Notes: a model not told the origin generated them from the letters alone. A DNA stretch of 64,000 nucleotides from Deltaproteobacteria bacterium (GCA_024275145.1 JAJRZR010000067.1:1-64000); one strand, 5' to 3'. Shown: positions 19,105 through 30,181, numbered from the stretch's first letter. Program-made: numbers and translations.

Positions 19105-22100
19105 TTACCCAGGCAAGATGGATCTCCCATCAAACACGAATGTATTTAGATCCGGGATCACCTGCCTGAAGATATCCACTGTTTCGGGATGACACGTAAA
19201 AAACAAAATCTGGTGCTGTCGCGCTACTTCCAGTATGGTCTCTGCCGTGCGCCTGGCCCTCGACGGATCGAAGTTTACCAGGATATCATCCATTATAATC
19301 GGAAGCCTTTCACCGTTTACGATATAGTTGGTCACGTATCCGAATCTCAATGACAGGTATAACTGTTCTGCCGTTCCCCTGCTAAGCTCCTGAGGCCTCT
19401 TACGCCTTGCATTTTCCGATACTACTTCAATGCTATCCCCACCGATAGGGGTCACTATTGTGACATATCTCCCCCCGGTGATTCTCCTGAAAAAACGACT
19501 GGCATCCCTGATAACCTTTGGCTGTTTATCCCTCTCTATTCGCCTTCTGGTCTGTACAATGAGCTCGAGAGCAATGGAATAGCGACACCAATCCCTGGCA
19601 AGCCGTCTTATCTCCTCTTTCAGAGATTCCATCGAGGAGCCCAGGATGGAAATTTCCCTGGAAGAGGCAAGCTCGTTCATGCGGGCCTTAAGATCCGCCC
19701 TTTCCTGAATCAATCGATCGAGATCACCTGTAATCTCATCAAGACCTCTTTCCACATCATCAAGCGCCTCTTCCACTTTCTGTCTGTTGAGCCCCTCTAG
19801 GGCCTTCGTAAATCCCTGGATATCACTATGACCAGTCACCCTAAGGATATTGACCTCAAGGGCCGACCTTTGTCTGTGTATCTCCCGAGCCTCGTTAAAG
19901 CGATGTGCAAGCTTCCTGAATTCTTCCTCGTCTTCAGCCCCTCCTGACAAAAAAAGCACTTCCATCTCCTTGTGCAGGGAGATCCTTTTTTCCTTGAGGT
20001 TTTCAAGTTCCTTTTCACATGCCTCGATCTGCTTGTTCAGGCTGAGCATCCTGGCTCGACCTACCTTGGCCTCTCCAAGTGCCTTGTCCATTTCCTCAAG
20101 GATGGCAGGGACACGATTTCTCCCGGGAAATCTCCTGCCGGTCCTCTCAATAAGCTCTCTGGCATCGTGCAAAAAGGCCATTATAAATTCTTCATCTCTG
20201 GAGATCCTTCGTTCCGTTTCATCGATCCTTTCCTGCTTGATCAGAACATCCTTGAAGATTCCCATGAGATCAAGCGCGGTATCAGGTAACAAGTCCTGTG
20301 ACAGGCCCTGCCCCTTGAGCCACTGCCTCCATCTCGAGATGGTTCGTGCTTCCCTGTCCCTTGCCCTTTTTAGACGAGCCCTCGCCTCCTGCACCCTGCT
20401 GAACAGGGCCTGGCGCCTCTGTCTCCTGGCAAGACATTCGGCCTCCAGTTCCTGTCTTTCAAGGATTTCTGACCTGAGCAGGCTTGCCCCTTCAAGAAGT
20501 TGCCTAACCTTTTCGGGTAATCTTTCCAGGTTACTATCAACGGAGAATGATTGCGCAAAGACCGCGTTTATCAACCCGATATGCTCGCGCAACCCATCCA
20601 TAAGGGACAAAAGGTCCCTTTTGAGTTCATCCCTTTGCCTCAACAGTTCCCGGGCCGACTCCACCCTTGAGAATATGGCCTCCATGGCCCCTGGGGCAAG
20701 GCCTTCCATCAGCCCGGCCTTGCGCAGCCAGACGTTCCAGCGTTCCTCTACGCGGGCAAGGGCCTTTCTTGCCCCTTCCCTCTTGTTACGAATAGCAACG
20801 ATCCTTTGCTCAAACATGTCGTGCTCCCGCTCATGGTCCAAAAGCACCTCTTCCTTGGATTTGATTCTGCCAGCAAGCTCTTGGGCACTTGACACCCGCA
20901 CCTCTAGTCCTGCTATTCCCTCAGGGGTCAAGGGAAGTGCCGCTTCGATCCTGGTCGCCAGGTCCACGATGGCACCTTCAACGCGGTCCCTCTGCCCCTG
21001 GTTTTTCTTGATCTCCTCCTGTAAGGAGGATATCTCTGTCCTTATCTCCTCCATGGAACCTCTGACCTCATGGGCCTTTTCCAACTCCCTTTTGCCGATA
21101 TGGAAAAAGCCCCACGCCACAAGGGCCGCCACCAGCCCTGAAAACGCCTCCGTCCTCAGATCGGGCAGGAAACAGATGGCAGCAACGGCCAGCAAAAACA
21201 AAAACATGGAGGTCAACCCACCCCATTTAAAAAATGGCGCCAGATTCCGTGCAAGGACCATTGAAAGTGCATCCGCCTCCCTTTGCCTGCCCATAATTCT
21301 ATCTTCAAGGAACGCCCTTTCCCTTGAAAGGCCGGAAAGCTCTTCGTTGAGGGCCTTGAGCCTGGAAACCGTCTCCTTGAATTCTTCGACCGATCTGCAT
21401 TTCCCAGGAAGGCCTATCCTGGCTTCCAATAAAGCAATTTCCTCTTTTAGGGTCCCTATGGCAGTCTTGATCCTATCATCCGTGGTCACCGCATCATCAA
21501 GCTCACGGGTGAGGGCGGTCAATGCCTCCCTTTTTTCATCGAGTTCACGGGAAAATCTATCGGCTACCTGCCTTGCCGAAAGGGAACTATCGAATGATCT
21601 CAGGGAATTTTCGTCCCAGTCTTCGTTAATTTCCCTCAAGGACTCAAGAAGCCTCGACTGGACGTCATCCAGTATCTTTCGCCTCTCGGGAATCTTTCTG
21701 ACCAGGAACTCCAGGTGCTCTCTGCCGGCCTCGACTTGATCAATACGGGTGAGATCCCATTGCGAATCCACAGGAGACGATCGGACAAGCCTTGCCAGGA
21801 TCTCTTTTTCTTCGACACGGGCCTGCTTGTACATGGCACGCATCTCATCCAGCCGATTCCCGGAATTGGACACGGCCAACCTCTCATCATCCAGACGTCT
21901 TTTCATCTGCATGATGGTATCACGTGTAAGTATCGACCGGTCCAGGCGGCTTACCCTTTCTACGGTCCAATCAGGACCGATCATGTGAAGAAGCGCCTTC
22001 ATTTCACCCTTCAGGCCATGGAGTTTGCTCTTCAATTCAGGAAGCTCCCCTTCTACCTGCCTGAATTCTGCAAGACGGTAGATCAACGCCTTTAAGGGCG

Positions 22101-23058
22101 ATTCCAACCCGATGAGATCCTGATCTATGACTATGTTTTCAACCTCCCCCTTCAAGGCCTCCAGATTGAGCAAGAGCCTTGCCTCCTGGTCCTTGACCCC
22201 CGAAAGTCTCTGTTCGAGCACCTCGAGCCTGTGGATCGCATCTTCAGGGAACTCCTTTGGAACCGGGGCCATCTCCTTGAGCCTTGCCTCCAGACCTCTT
22301 ATTTTCTTGAAATCCTCCCATATCTCCATGTATGAACGGAACGTTGCCCGCTTGGTCCTTAGCAAGTCCTGCCTTTTTTTGAAGTCCCTGATCTTTCGAT
22401 CCAGTTCCTGCTGTTTCGAAAAGAGCCTTTCAAATAGATCGAATGCATCCCTTGCCGTTTTGAGTTTTTTCCTGAGGGATTCAAACTCGGAAAGTTTACG
22501 GTTCAAGGCGGCCACCCTTCCCCTTGGCCTGAATATGCCTTGGCGGGAACCGACAAGATCCTTCTCCACCCTTGGAAGCCTCATGAGTGATGCCCCTAGG
22601 CTGGCCCCATAAATGGCCCCCTTGACCGCATCGTTGTTCAGGCTTTCAAAGCCTTGAAGCTCACTGAGGCTGAAGGCAAATATACTCCTGAAAAGCTCCT
22701 TCGATGTACTACCTAGAAGTGACTGTAGCTCGACCGCCCCACCCCTTCTCCCATCAGGAAGGTAAACGGTTATCCGCCCTCCCCTGGGGCCCTTCTTGCG
22801 TTCGATTTCGACGGTCCCTAGACCTTCGAACCTGAGGGTAAGGCGTCCGCCAGGATTACCCCCTGCCAGTGGTGGATAGGACAGTTCCTTGGTTCGCTGA
22901 TCAGGGAACCCAAACAACATCTGGATGATAAAGGCCACCAGGGTTGACTTTCCTGCCTCGTTATGCCCCAAAAAGACCGTCAGTCCTCCAGGAAGCTGTC
23001 CTATCTTGAGGTCGTGAAAAAGGCCAAAACCATCTATGTGAAGGCCTGAAATCCTCAT
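19105..23058 (-). CDS. AAA ATPase, SbcC/YhaN-like, long coiled coils
   Basis: N-terminal MRISGLHIDGFGLFHDLKIGQLPGGLTVFLGHNEAGKSTLVAFI; C-terminal LSRGTAEQLYLSLRFGYV...LPIIMDDILVNFDPSRA. Confidence 0.88.
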   Translation of the reverse strand: MRISGLHIDGFGLFHDLKIGQLPGGLTVFLGHNEAGKSTLVAFIIQMLFGFPDQRTKELSYPPLAGGNPGGRLTLRFEGLGTVEIERKKGPRGGRITVYLPDGRRGGAVELQSLLGSTSKELFRSIFAFSLSELQGFESLNNDAVKGAIYGASLGASLMRLPRVEKDLVGSRQGIFRPRGRVAALNRKLSEFESLRKKLKTARDAFDLFERLFSKQQELDRKIRDFKKRQDLLRTKRATFRSYMEIWEDFKKIRGLEARLKEMAPVPKEFPEDAIHRLEVLEQRLSGVKDQEARLLLNLEALKGEVENIVIDQDLIGLESPLKALIYRLAEFRQVEGELPELKSKLHGLKGEMKALLHMIGPDWTVERVSRLDRSILTRDTIMQMKRRLDDERLAVSNSGNRLDEMRAMYKQARVEEKEILARLVRSSPVDSQWDLTRIDQVEAGREHLEFLVRKIPERRKILDDVQSRLLESLREINEDWDENSLRSFDSSLSARQVADRFSRELDEKREALTALTRELDDAVTTDDRIKTAIGTLKEEIALLEARIGLPGKCRSVEEFKETVSRLKALNEELSGLSRERAFLEDRIMGRQREADALSMVLARNLAPFFKWGGLTSMFLFLLAVAAICFLPDLRTEAFSGLVAALVAWGFFHIGKRELEKAHEVRGSMEEIRTEISSLQEEIKKNQGQRDRVEGAIVDLATRIEAALPLTPEGIAGLEVRVSSAQELAGRIKSKEEVLLDHEREHDMFEQRIVAIRNKREGARKALARVEERWNVWLRKAGLMEGLAPGAMEAIFSRVESARELLRQRDELKRDLLSLMDGLREHIGLINAVFAQSFSVDSNLERLPEKVRQLLEGASLLRSEILERQELEAECLARRQRRQALFSRVQEARARLKRARDREARTISRWRQWLKGQGLSQDLLPDTALDLMGIFKDVLIKQERIDETERRISRDEEFIMAFLHDARELIERTGRRFPGRNRVPAILEEMDKALGEAKVGRARMLSLNKQIEACEKELENLKEKRISLHKEMEVLFLSGGAEDEEEFRKLAHRFNEAREIHRQRSALEVNILRVTGHSDIQGFTKALEGLNRQKVEEALDDVERGLDEITGDLDRLIQERADLKARMNELASSREISILGSSMESLKEEIRRLARDWCRYSIALELIVQTRRRIERDKQPKVIRDASRFFRRITGGRYVTIVTPIGGDSIEVVSENARRKRPQELSRGTAEQLYLSLRFGYVTNYIVNGERLPIIMDDILVNFDPSRARRTAETILEVARQHQILFFTCHPETVDIFRQVIPDLNTFVFDGRSILPG

Positions 23059-23144
23059 CTTCTACTGCGCGTTTTTTTTGATTGAAATCATGATTGGACC
23101 GAATAATCGTGTCGAAGAGGATGTAGTTGACATATATAGCCGAT

Positions 23145-24401
23145 TTACGAATCCAGCATATCGACCAACATAAGTTTTGCCTCCTCAAGCAGGGTCAGTA
23201 ATTCCCCCTCGTCCAAGGGGCCTACGGCCTTCAGGATCCTCCGATTACTGAAAAGTTCCTGCACTGCCTTTGTCAGGGGATGGCCTTCCCCCCTGCCATC
23301 GGTTTTCCATTCATGGGCTATTTGAAGGAGCTGGCCTACGAAATCGTCGCTTTTCATCCTGGCAACGAGGTCGAGCTCTGGAAGGCATCTGGACTCCAGT
23401 GTTTGCAACCATAGCGGTGGCTCGGCATCATCGAAGCCCTCCCTTATACCGGCTTCGAGTCCCTCCAGTGTCCCTGCCCTGTTGAGTTCGTTGAACAAGA
23501 AACTTCTGCCTGTCATAAAAAACCTGGCCACGATGCCCTGTCCAGGTGCATTGTCCCTTAGGTCCTGAATCCTCTGAACGACTGCCCCTTCCAGGCCGTC
23601 CATGGTAGAGATATCCGAGATATCCAGTTCCTCTGAAAACCAGCGGATACCACACAATTCGTGGAAATCCATGCCATCTACATGTCCATCCGTGACCCGG
23701 ACCAAGTAACATCCCCTTGGTCCTTGTTCCCGGAATGTACGTCCCTGAATATTGCCCGGGTATACCACATAAGGGCGTTCCGAGAGGATTTGTCTCGTAT
23801 GGACATGACCAAGAGCCCAGTAATCGATCCGGGATGAGAGGAGATCCCTCAAGTTACATGGGGCATACGGTTCATGACCAGTATGTGAACCCACGTTGCA
23901 GTGCAACAGGCCAATGTTGAAGGATCTATCACCGGGTGGATTGAACATCTTGGCAAGGTTTCTTTTTTCCTGACGGTGGGGAAAGCTCATACCGGTGATT
24001 GTGGCCAATGGTCCGCCAGGACCGGAAAAGACCACGGTCTCAGGGGCCTTGCTTGAGAAGAAATAAACATTTTCAGGCCATGTTATGGCACTCAATCCGG
24101 TATCTGCAGGATCATGGTTACCATGAACGACATAGGCCTTTATCCCTTGTTCCTTCAGACGGGCCATGCCTTCCCTGAAGGCCAATTGTGCCCGTATACT
24201 TCTGTCGAGGCTGTCATATATATCACCGGCCACCAATATAAAATCGACTTCATTGTCCAGGGCAAGCCTTATGAGGGCATCGAATGCATCGAAGGTTGCC
24301 TGCCTGAGGGTGTCGGCAAGCCCGGGAGAGTCTATTACCAGTCCCTTGAACGGACTATCAAGGTGAAGATCGGCAGCGTGTATAAAGGAAAAAGAAGACA
24401 T
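23145..24401 (-). CDS. Metallophosphoesterase, SbcD/YhaO-like DNA repair exonuclease
   Basis: FIHAADLHLDSPFKGL, VAGDIYDS, VHGNHDP, LGHVHTRQ; directly upstream of the YhaN-like gene. Confidence 0.88.
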   Translation of the reverse strand: MSSFSFIHAADLHLDSPFKGLVIDSPGLADTLRQATFDAFDALIRLALDNEVDFILVAGDIYDSLDRSIRAQLAFREGMARLKEQGIKAYVVHGNHDPADTGLSAITWPENVYFFSSKAPETVVFSGPGGPLATITGMSFPHRQEKRNLAKMFNPPGDRSFNIGLLHCNVGSHTGHEPYAPCNLRDLLSSRIDYWALGHVHTRQILSERPYVVYPGNIQGRTFREQGPRGCYLVRVTDGHVDGMDFHELCGIRWFSEELDISDISTMDGLEGAVVQRIQDLRDNAPGQGIVARFFMTGRSFLFNELNRAGTLEGLEAGIREGFDDAEPPLWLQTLESRCLPELDLVARMKSDDFVGQLLQIAHEWKTDGRGEGHPLTKAVQELFSNRRILKAVGPLDEGELLTLLEEAKLMLVDMLDS

Positions 24402-24888
24402 ATCTACAGGCTCAAATTTTTACCTGGATCATGTGTATGCGGTCATAGGAAACGCATCTACTGCAGGGCAGTAGACCCCTTACCCCTGGGACCTGTATTT
24501 CTGACAAATGTGTAGCAGATCCGTACTTGCATTTTTTCAACCCTGGAACCTATAATACAATATCTTTTGGGAATTATAATGACGCCATTTAAAACTAGGT
24601 ATAGAACAACATAGACAAACTTGAACAAGTGGTAGAAGGTAACTCCTTCCCTACAAAATATAATTTTTTACAGAAACCATGTAATCATTTTCATCCACAG
24701 GGATGGCATGGATCCACATCATGAACCTCCGGGTCGGGAAGCAGATTTACCAAACCAATCAAAAGCACGCCATCATTTAGACCGTCATTTTCCTCTTCCA
24801 GAAGGGCCACATGGCTGTCTACTGGTAGGTCTTGCGACCGGTAACCACGCGTGAGGCCACTGAGGAATACACACGAAGGAGATGCAAT

Positions 24889-26709
24889 ATGGGTAGGTTG
24901 CTCAGAATTATCACGGTGCTTGTGGCTGTCATAATCGTAGTTATCGTTGGCCTTGCCACCTTCATCCATTTTTACCTCACGGAAGACCGGCTCAAGGCAC
25001 TCATCATCCCCCCTGCAGAAAGAACTCTTGGCCGCAAGATAGACGTTGGAAACATCAAAGCAGGTTTGTTTAGTGGCATTGTAGTGAGGGATGTAATCAT
25101 AAAGGAGGCGGACGGCAAGGCAGATTTCGCACGCCTTAGGACCTTTGTATTAAGATATAGCCTTCTGCCCCTTCTCCACAAGAACCTGGAGGTAAATACA
25201 ATCGTAATCGATTCCCCCTTTGTGCGGCTGATCCGGGAAAAGGATGGACATTTCAACTATGAGACCCTGAAATTTCTTTCCAGGTCTCCACGGCCTGGGA
25301 CCAGGGTACAAAGGCCCGCAAGGCCCTCTAGTCCGCCGGCTGCCGAGGCACTCCCATTGTTCCTCACCGTAGACAGGATCCACGTCAAGGATGCCAAGGT
25401 CGAACTACTCGACAAGAGCGGGGAAATACCCAAAACCGAGGCCAAGGCCGACATGAAGCTGTCATTGAAGATTGGACGGGATATTTCATCGATGAAATAT
25501 GACGGCGAACTCATATTCTCAGTCACATCGAAATATGGCAACTTGAACCCATTGATCTCAGGAAACAGCAAATTTAATCAACAGGTAGTGGATTTTTCCG
25601 TAGACCTATTGACCGATGGACAACGGGTAAGCCTGACGGGACAGGCACGCAACTATCTGAAGGCGCCAAACATAAAGCTGGATATAACCAGTGACGAAAT
25701 AGACCTCGACAGGCTATTAGCAACAGCCGCAAGCCTTCCCAGCGCCAAAGGGAAAAAGACAGTTGCCAGGTCAACGCAGGGCAGGGAGGGATCAACATCG
25801 ACGGATACAGGAATGGCAAACCCGATCCAGGTCAACGGCAATCTTGCTTTTAGAAAGATACTGTATTCCGGGATCGAAATAAAGAATCTCAAGGGCACTT
25901 ACCAGTTCAAGGATCAACGGCTCGTCATCAGAGACATCTCAACCCAGGTTGCTGACGGCACTATCAACAGCACGCTTACAATCGACCTCAACAAAGCCGA
26001 ACCAGGCTATCAGGGAAACCTGCTCATCAAAGGGGTCAACCTTGGGAAAATCGTCTCGGACCTTTCCACTACCAGAAGGCTCGGAAGAATATCGGCCATT
26101 GCCGGGCTGAATCTGACCTTTTCCGGTGCGGGTTCAACCTGGCCGGTCATGCGCGAGACCTTGTCCGCCATAGGCAACTATCACTTGAAGGATGTCGAAA
26201 TAGGAGAAACCCCTATCACAAGGGCTATTTCGCTTCTTCTTGGCCTGAAAGAGCTTGGCATCCTCCGGTTTGACACAATAGATGGAAACCTGAAAATCCA
26301 CCGGGGAGACGTGCTTGTCAAGGCCAAAATGAGCGGAAACGACGTCTCCGCCAGCGCGGACGGGAAGGTAGGACTTGATGGCAGACTCGACATGCCCTTG
26401 ACCATAACGCTTGGCCCCAAACTCACCAAAAAGTTGAAATCAAGGGCATCGATCACAAGGTACCTGATGACTGAAAACGGGCAGGCCGTCGTCTCGTTGA
26501 GACTGGCAGGGACTATTTCCAAACCGGCCCCACGACTGAACACGGCAGCGATCAAGGAAAAGGCAGAAAAGGAGATAAGGCAAAGGGCCTTCCAGGCTTT
26601 GGAGAAGGTGCTCGATAAAAAATCCAGCCAAAAGGGCCAATCCAGCAATGATACTGGCAACGAGCGTATGCCAGCGGGAAAACTCCTGAAGGGATTATTT
26701 GGTCGATAG
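24889..26709 (+). CDS. AsmA-family protein
   Basis: N-terminal TM anchor, LKALIIPPAERTLGRKIDVGNIKAGLFSGIVVRDV; RBS AAGGAG upstream of ATG 24889. Confidence 0.78.
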   Translation: MGRLLRIITVLVAVIIVVIVGLATFIHFYLTEDRLKALIIPPAERTLGRKIDVGNIKAGLFSGIVVRDVIIKEADGKADFARLRTFVLRYSLLPLLHKNLEVNTIVIDSPFVRLIREKDGHFNYETLKFLSRSPRPGTRVQRPARPSSPPAAEALPLFLTVDRIHVKDAKVELLDKSGEIPKTEAKADMKLSLKIGRDISSMKYDGELIFSVTSKYGNLNPLISGNSKFNQQVVDFSVDLLTDGQRVSLTGQARNYLKAPNIKLDITSDEIDLDRLLATAASLPSAKGKKTVARSTQGREGSTSTDTGMANPIQVNGNLAFRKILYSGIEIKNLKGTYQFKDQRLVIRDISTQVADGTINSTLTIDLNKAEPGYQGNLLIKGVNLGKIVSDLSTTRRLGRISAIAGLNLTFSGAGSTWPVMRETLSAIGNYHLKDVEIGETPITRAISLLLGLKELGILRFDTIDGNLKIHRGDVLVKAKMSGNDVSASADGKVGLDGRLDMPLTITLGPKLTKKLKSRASITRYLMTENGQAVVSLRLAGTISKPAPRLNTAAIKEKAEKEIRQRAFQALEKVLDKKSSQKGQSSNDTGNERMPAGKLLKGLFGR

Positions 26710-26777
26710 ACCTATAGCTTACTATTGCAAGTTTCGATCACTGCCCTTGCCCACTATAGCCACCTTTTCTTGTTGTC

Positions 26778-28250
26778 ATGGGGAGCGATGCCATAAAAAG
26801 AATCTGGAAAAACATCTATGAATGGACCTGGAGAACCACCCCGCCACAAGGGGAAAAAGGGCTGGGGAACCTTCTGCGCATAATAAGCAGGCTCTTGTTC
26901 ATCCTGGCAAGGGAATTCGAAAAAGATGCCATAACCCTGCGAGCCAGTGCCCTTACCTACACCATCGTACTGTCATTGGTACCTGTCCTGGCCCTGGGGA
27001 CCGCGGTCCTCAAAGGGCTTGGGGCCGGCGACCAGATGAAAGAGGCGGTTTACCGGTTCATAGACCAGTTTGAAACTGGACAGGGTCCCGCGGGGACAGG
27101 CATGGGCCTGCCGCCTCTATCGAGACACGGGTCGTCCGAGTCAAATGCCACGACCCCCTCTTTCACCTTCCCTGGAAATGCGACCGCCCAGGCAGGGCTC
27201 TCAATGCACCTACGCACCGCTGTAGATAAAATATTTGATTACGTGGATCGTACCAACTTCGCCACCCTTGGTGTACTGGGTATCCTGGGGGTGGTGTTCA
27301 CTGTAATCTCCCTCTTAAGTAATATCGAACACGCCATGAACGTGATATGGCAAACCAGGAAGGGGCGTTCCATTGGACGAAAGATAATGGACTACCTGGC
27401 CCTCATGATCCTTCTGCCCCTTTCTGTAAATGTGGGTCTTGGGGCAATGGCAGCACTCCAAAGCCCTTCCCTGCTCATGCATCTGGAGAACTGGTTCCAC
27501 ATGGCTTGGCTTGGCCCTTTACTTCTCCAGATGTTTCCCGCTGCCTTGGTCGTAACCACCTTCGTACTTCTTTATCGCTTCCTGCCAAACACGAAGGTCA
27601 ACCTGATACCTGCACTGGTTGGGGGTATATTTGGCGGCATACTATGGATACTGGTCCAGGCACTCTACATAAAATTACAGATTGGAGTGGCCCGTTACAA
27701 TGCCATTTACGGTTCCTTTGCCACGGTTCCCCTGTTCCTTGTCTGGATCTATACCGGGTGGCTGGTCTTTTTGAGTGGCGCAGAACTTTCCTACGCTGTC
27801 CAGGTATGGCGGAGATATTTCCCAGGACAAGAACAGACATATCAGCTCTATTGTCTCCGGCTTGCCTACGATATCCTTATTGAAATATTCAAAGACTTCC
27901 ATAAGGGCAAGACAACGGACTACGATACCCTCGTTCAGCGCCTTGCCAGCAGCGACATGGAGATCCGAAAGGTTGCCGATAGATTGAAAAAGGCCGCCCT
28001 CGTAAGAGAAATCACGGAGGATGGATCCTTGCAGCTATTGCCAACAAGGCCACCAGAGACGATAAGGCCTGACAAGGTATTTGACTCCATCTGTGGAAGA
28101 ACTGTACAGGGAACACAGGGTGGCAAACTTGCCAGGATGGCGGCGGATGCGGCCAGAAGGGCACTGGGGAAGGAAACCTTGGCCGGGATATTTCGGATTG
28201 CAGAAGTGGAGCTTGCACCTGAAGAAAAAGGGAGCAAGGATGGACCGTGA
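26778..28250 (+). CDS. YihY/BrkB family membrane protein
   Basis: DAITLRASALTYTIVLSLVPVLAL; ARYNAIYGSFATVPLFLVWIYTGWLVFLSGAELSYA. Confidence 0.88.
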   Translation: MGSDAIKRIWKNIYEWTWRTTPPQGEKGLGNLLRIISRLLFILAREFEKDAITLRASALTYTIVLSLVPVLALGTAVLKGLGAGDQMKEAVYRFIDQFETGQGPAGTGMGLPPLSRHGSSESNATTPSFTFPGNATAQAGLSMHLRTAVDKIFDYVDRTNFATLGVLGILGVVFTVISLLSNIEHAMNVIWQTRKGRSIGRKIMDYLALMILLPLSVNVGLGAMAALQSPSLLMHLENWFHMAWLGPLLLQMFPAALVVTTFVLLYRFLPNTKVNLIPALVGGIFGGILWILVQALYIKLQIGVARYNAIYGSFATVPLFLVWIYTGWLVFLSGAELSYAVQVWRRYFPGQEQTYQLYCLRLAYDILIEIFKDFHKGKTTDYDTLVQRLASSDMEIRKVADRLKKAALVREITEDGSLQLLPTRPPETIRPDKVFDSICGRTVQGTQGGKLARMAADAARRALGKETLAGIFRIAEVELAPEEKGSKDGP

Positions 28251-29526
28251 AAGGCCAGAAAGGCTGGGGCTGAAGGAATTGGTGGCCATGGGTATAGGGG
28301 GCATGGTTGGCGGTGGGATCTTCTCGGTTCTTGGACTTTCGGTGGGCCTTGCAGGCCACAGTGCCCCGATGGCCTTTGCCATAGGAGGGGTGATCGCGCT
28401 GCTCACCGGCCTGTCTTATGCCAGGCTTGGCCTGACCTTTCGTTCGGACGGAGGAAGTTTTACATATCTCGAGTATGCCTTCAGGCAAAAAAATATCGCG
28501 GGCCTGGGGGGCTGGTTGTTGCTCGCCGGCTATCTTGGTACCCTGGCACTGTATGCCTTCACCTTCGGGGTCTACGGAAGCGCCATGCTGGGGGCCCCTG
28601 CCCACGGATCACCCGTAGATCATATCCTTGAAAGCGGGATACTAGTGCTCTTTCTTTCGATAAATCTCTACGGTGTAAGGGCTGCAGGGCATACAGAAGA
28701 CGTAATCGTCATGGTTAAGGTGATAATACTTTCCCTCTTTGCCACATCCGGCCTTTTTTTCATCAGGCCAGACCTGCTCTTGCCTGTCTTCGACAAGGGA
28801 GCCGCAGGCCTATTCATGGGAGCAGCATTGATATTCGTTGCCTACGAGGGCTTTGAGCTAATACCCAATGCGGTAAAGGAAACCTCGAACCCTGAAAGGA
28901 ATCTCCCCAAGGGCATCCTCATATCTATACTAGTTACTACAATGATCTATATCCTGGTTTCCCTTGTTGCCGTAGGGAACCTGGCACCAGAGGAGATAAA
29001 CAGATACAAGGAATACGCCTTGGCAGCCGCGGCAAGGCCCTTCCTGGGCCATGCCGGATTTCTGCTGATAGGACTTGGAGCGCTTCTATCCACGGCATCC
29101 GCCATCAACGCCACTATGTTCGGGACTGCACGGCTTGGCAAGGTCATGGCCCAGGAGGAGGAATTGCCAAAGGTCTTCTCCCACCGAGAACGCACACGCG
29201 ACATTCCATGGGTAAGTCTTTGTATAATCACAGTGGTAACCCTTGTCTTTGTCAACCTGGGTAACCTTACCATGATATCCTCCTTTTCCAGTGCGACGTT
29301 CCTCTTGATCTTCGCCAGTATCAATCTTGCGGCATTAAGGCTAAGGGGAAAAATCGGCATCCCGTGGCAGGCACCGCTGGCAGGCCTTATATTCAGCCTA
29401 GCTTCATGGTTAGTGCTCGCTGTCTACCTGTGGCAGCACAACCGGCACAGCCTTTTTTCCATTGCCTTTTCCTATGGGGTAATCGGGGTGGCAGAATTCC
29501 TTTTCAGCAAGAGAAGGCTGTTCTAG
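28240..29526 (+). CDS. APC-family amino acid permease
   Basis: LGLKELVAMGIGGMVGGGIFSVLG; YEGFELIPNAVKETSNPERNLPKGI; start at 28240. Confidence 0.85.
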   Translation: MDRERPERLGLKELVAMGIGGMVGGGIFSVLGLSVGLAGHSAPMAFAIGGVIALLTGLSYARLGLTFRSDGGSFTYLEYAFRQKNIAGLGGWLLLAGYLGTLALYAFTFGVYGSAMLGAPAHGSPVDHILESGILVLFLSINLYGVRAAGHTEDVIVMVKVIILSLFATSGLFFIRPDLLLPVFDKGAAGLFMGAALIFVAYEGFELIPNAVKETSNPERNLPKGILISILVTTMIYILVSLVAVGNLAPEEINRYKEYALAAAARPFLGHAGFLLIGLGALLSTASAINATMFGTARLGKVMAQEEELPKVFSHRERTRDIPWVSLCIITVVTLVFVNLGNLTMISSFSSATFLLIFASINLAALRLRGKIGIPWQAPLAGLIFSLASWLVLAVYLWQHNRHSLFSIAFSYGVIGVAEFLFSKRRLF

Positions 29527-29667
29527 ACTTCCATACACCCGCACCTCGCCCATCCCGGCACCCGGAGATACCAGCCCATGAACAAAAATCCTGCCTTTGT
29601 AACAAAAGGGGCTCAACCACCCCTGGGGCAGATAAAAAAACGCCTGACTCGACACATGCCCTTGGCC

Positions 29668-29880
29668 CTATTCGTTATGATACTTGAATGAAAGGCTTAC
29701 CCTGGCCCTATAGGCCACCACCTTTCCCTCCTCGAGCTTCATATCGAGCTTGGTGATCTCGGCGACCCTCAGGTCCTTCAAGGTCTTGCTGGCCGTCTCT
29801 ACCGCGTTCTTGGCTGCATCTTCCCAGGATTCCGTACTGGTTCCTACGAGTTCAATAAACTTGTACACGCTGCTGGACAT
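29668..29880 (-). CDS. Dodecin family protein
   Basis: MSSSVYKFIELVGTSTESWEDAAKNAVETASKTLKDLRVAEITKLDMKLEEGKVVAYRARVSLSFKYHNE; RBS GGAGAGG upstream. Confidence 0.92.
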   Translation of the reverse strand: MSSSVYKFIELVGTSTESWEDAAKNAVETASKTLKDLRVAEITKLDMKLEEGKVVAYRARVSLSFKYHNE

Positions 29881-30118
29881 AATACCTCTCCTTAGTTGGT
29901 TGTGCCCGCCCTCTGGCAACATATGGGCTAGGCTCGACAATAAAATGATCTTCTTATAGAAGATGGTTATTCGTCCCAGGCAGGTCAAGAAACCCTGGAG
30001 TTTCATGACACATATAGGCAATTACGCGGCAGACCATAATTCGCAGGCCTGCACGGCATACCTTGACATACTGAACCTGCTGCAAGTAGACTTTTTTACA
30101 AGGGTATATAATTAAAAC

Positions 30119-30180
30119 CTTCATGCGGCCCATACCGTTGGGGCCGCATCCCAAGGGCAGGGTATATTTTCACGGTAAAT
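30119..30180 (-). repeat. Copy C2 of dispersed two-hairpin element
   Basis: Minus strand TTTACCGTGAAAATATACCCTGCCCTTGGGATGCGGCCCCAACGGTATGGGCCGCATGAAGG; perfect ATGCGGCCC/GGGCCGCAT stem. Confidence 0.75.
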
Positions 30181-30181
30181 T

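Noticed and set aside
19850-21739. 629-aa plus-strand ORF rich in Ser/Leu
   Set aside because: Antisense to the well-supported YhaN-like coding sequence; composition typical of a shadow ORF.
24691-24969. 92-aa minus-strand ORF ending VDPCHPCG
   Set aside because: Overlaps the AsmA gene start, no RBS or family recognised.
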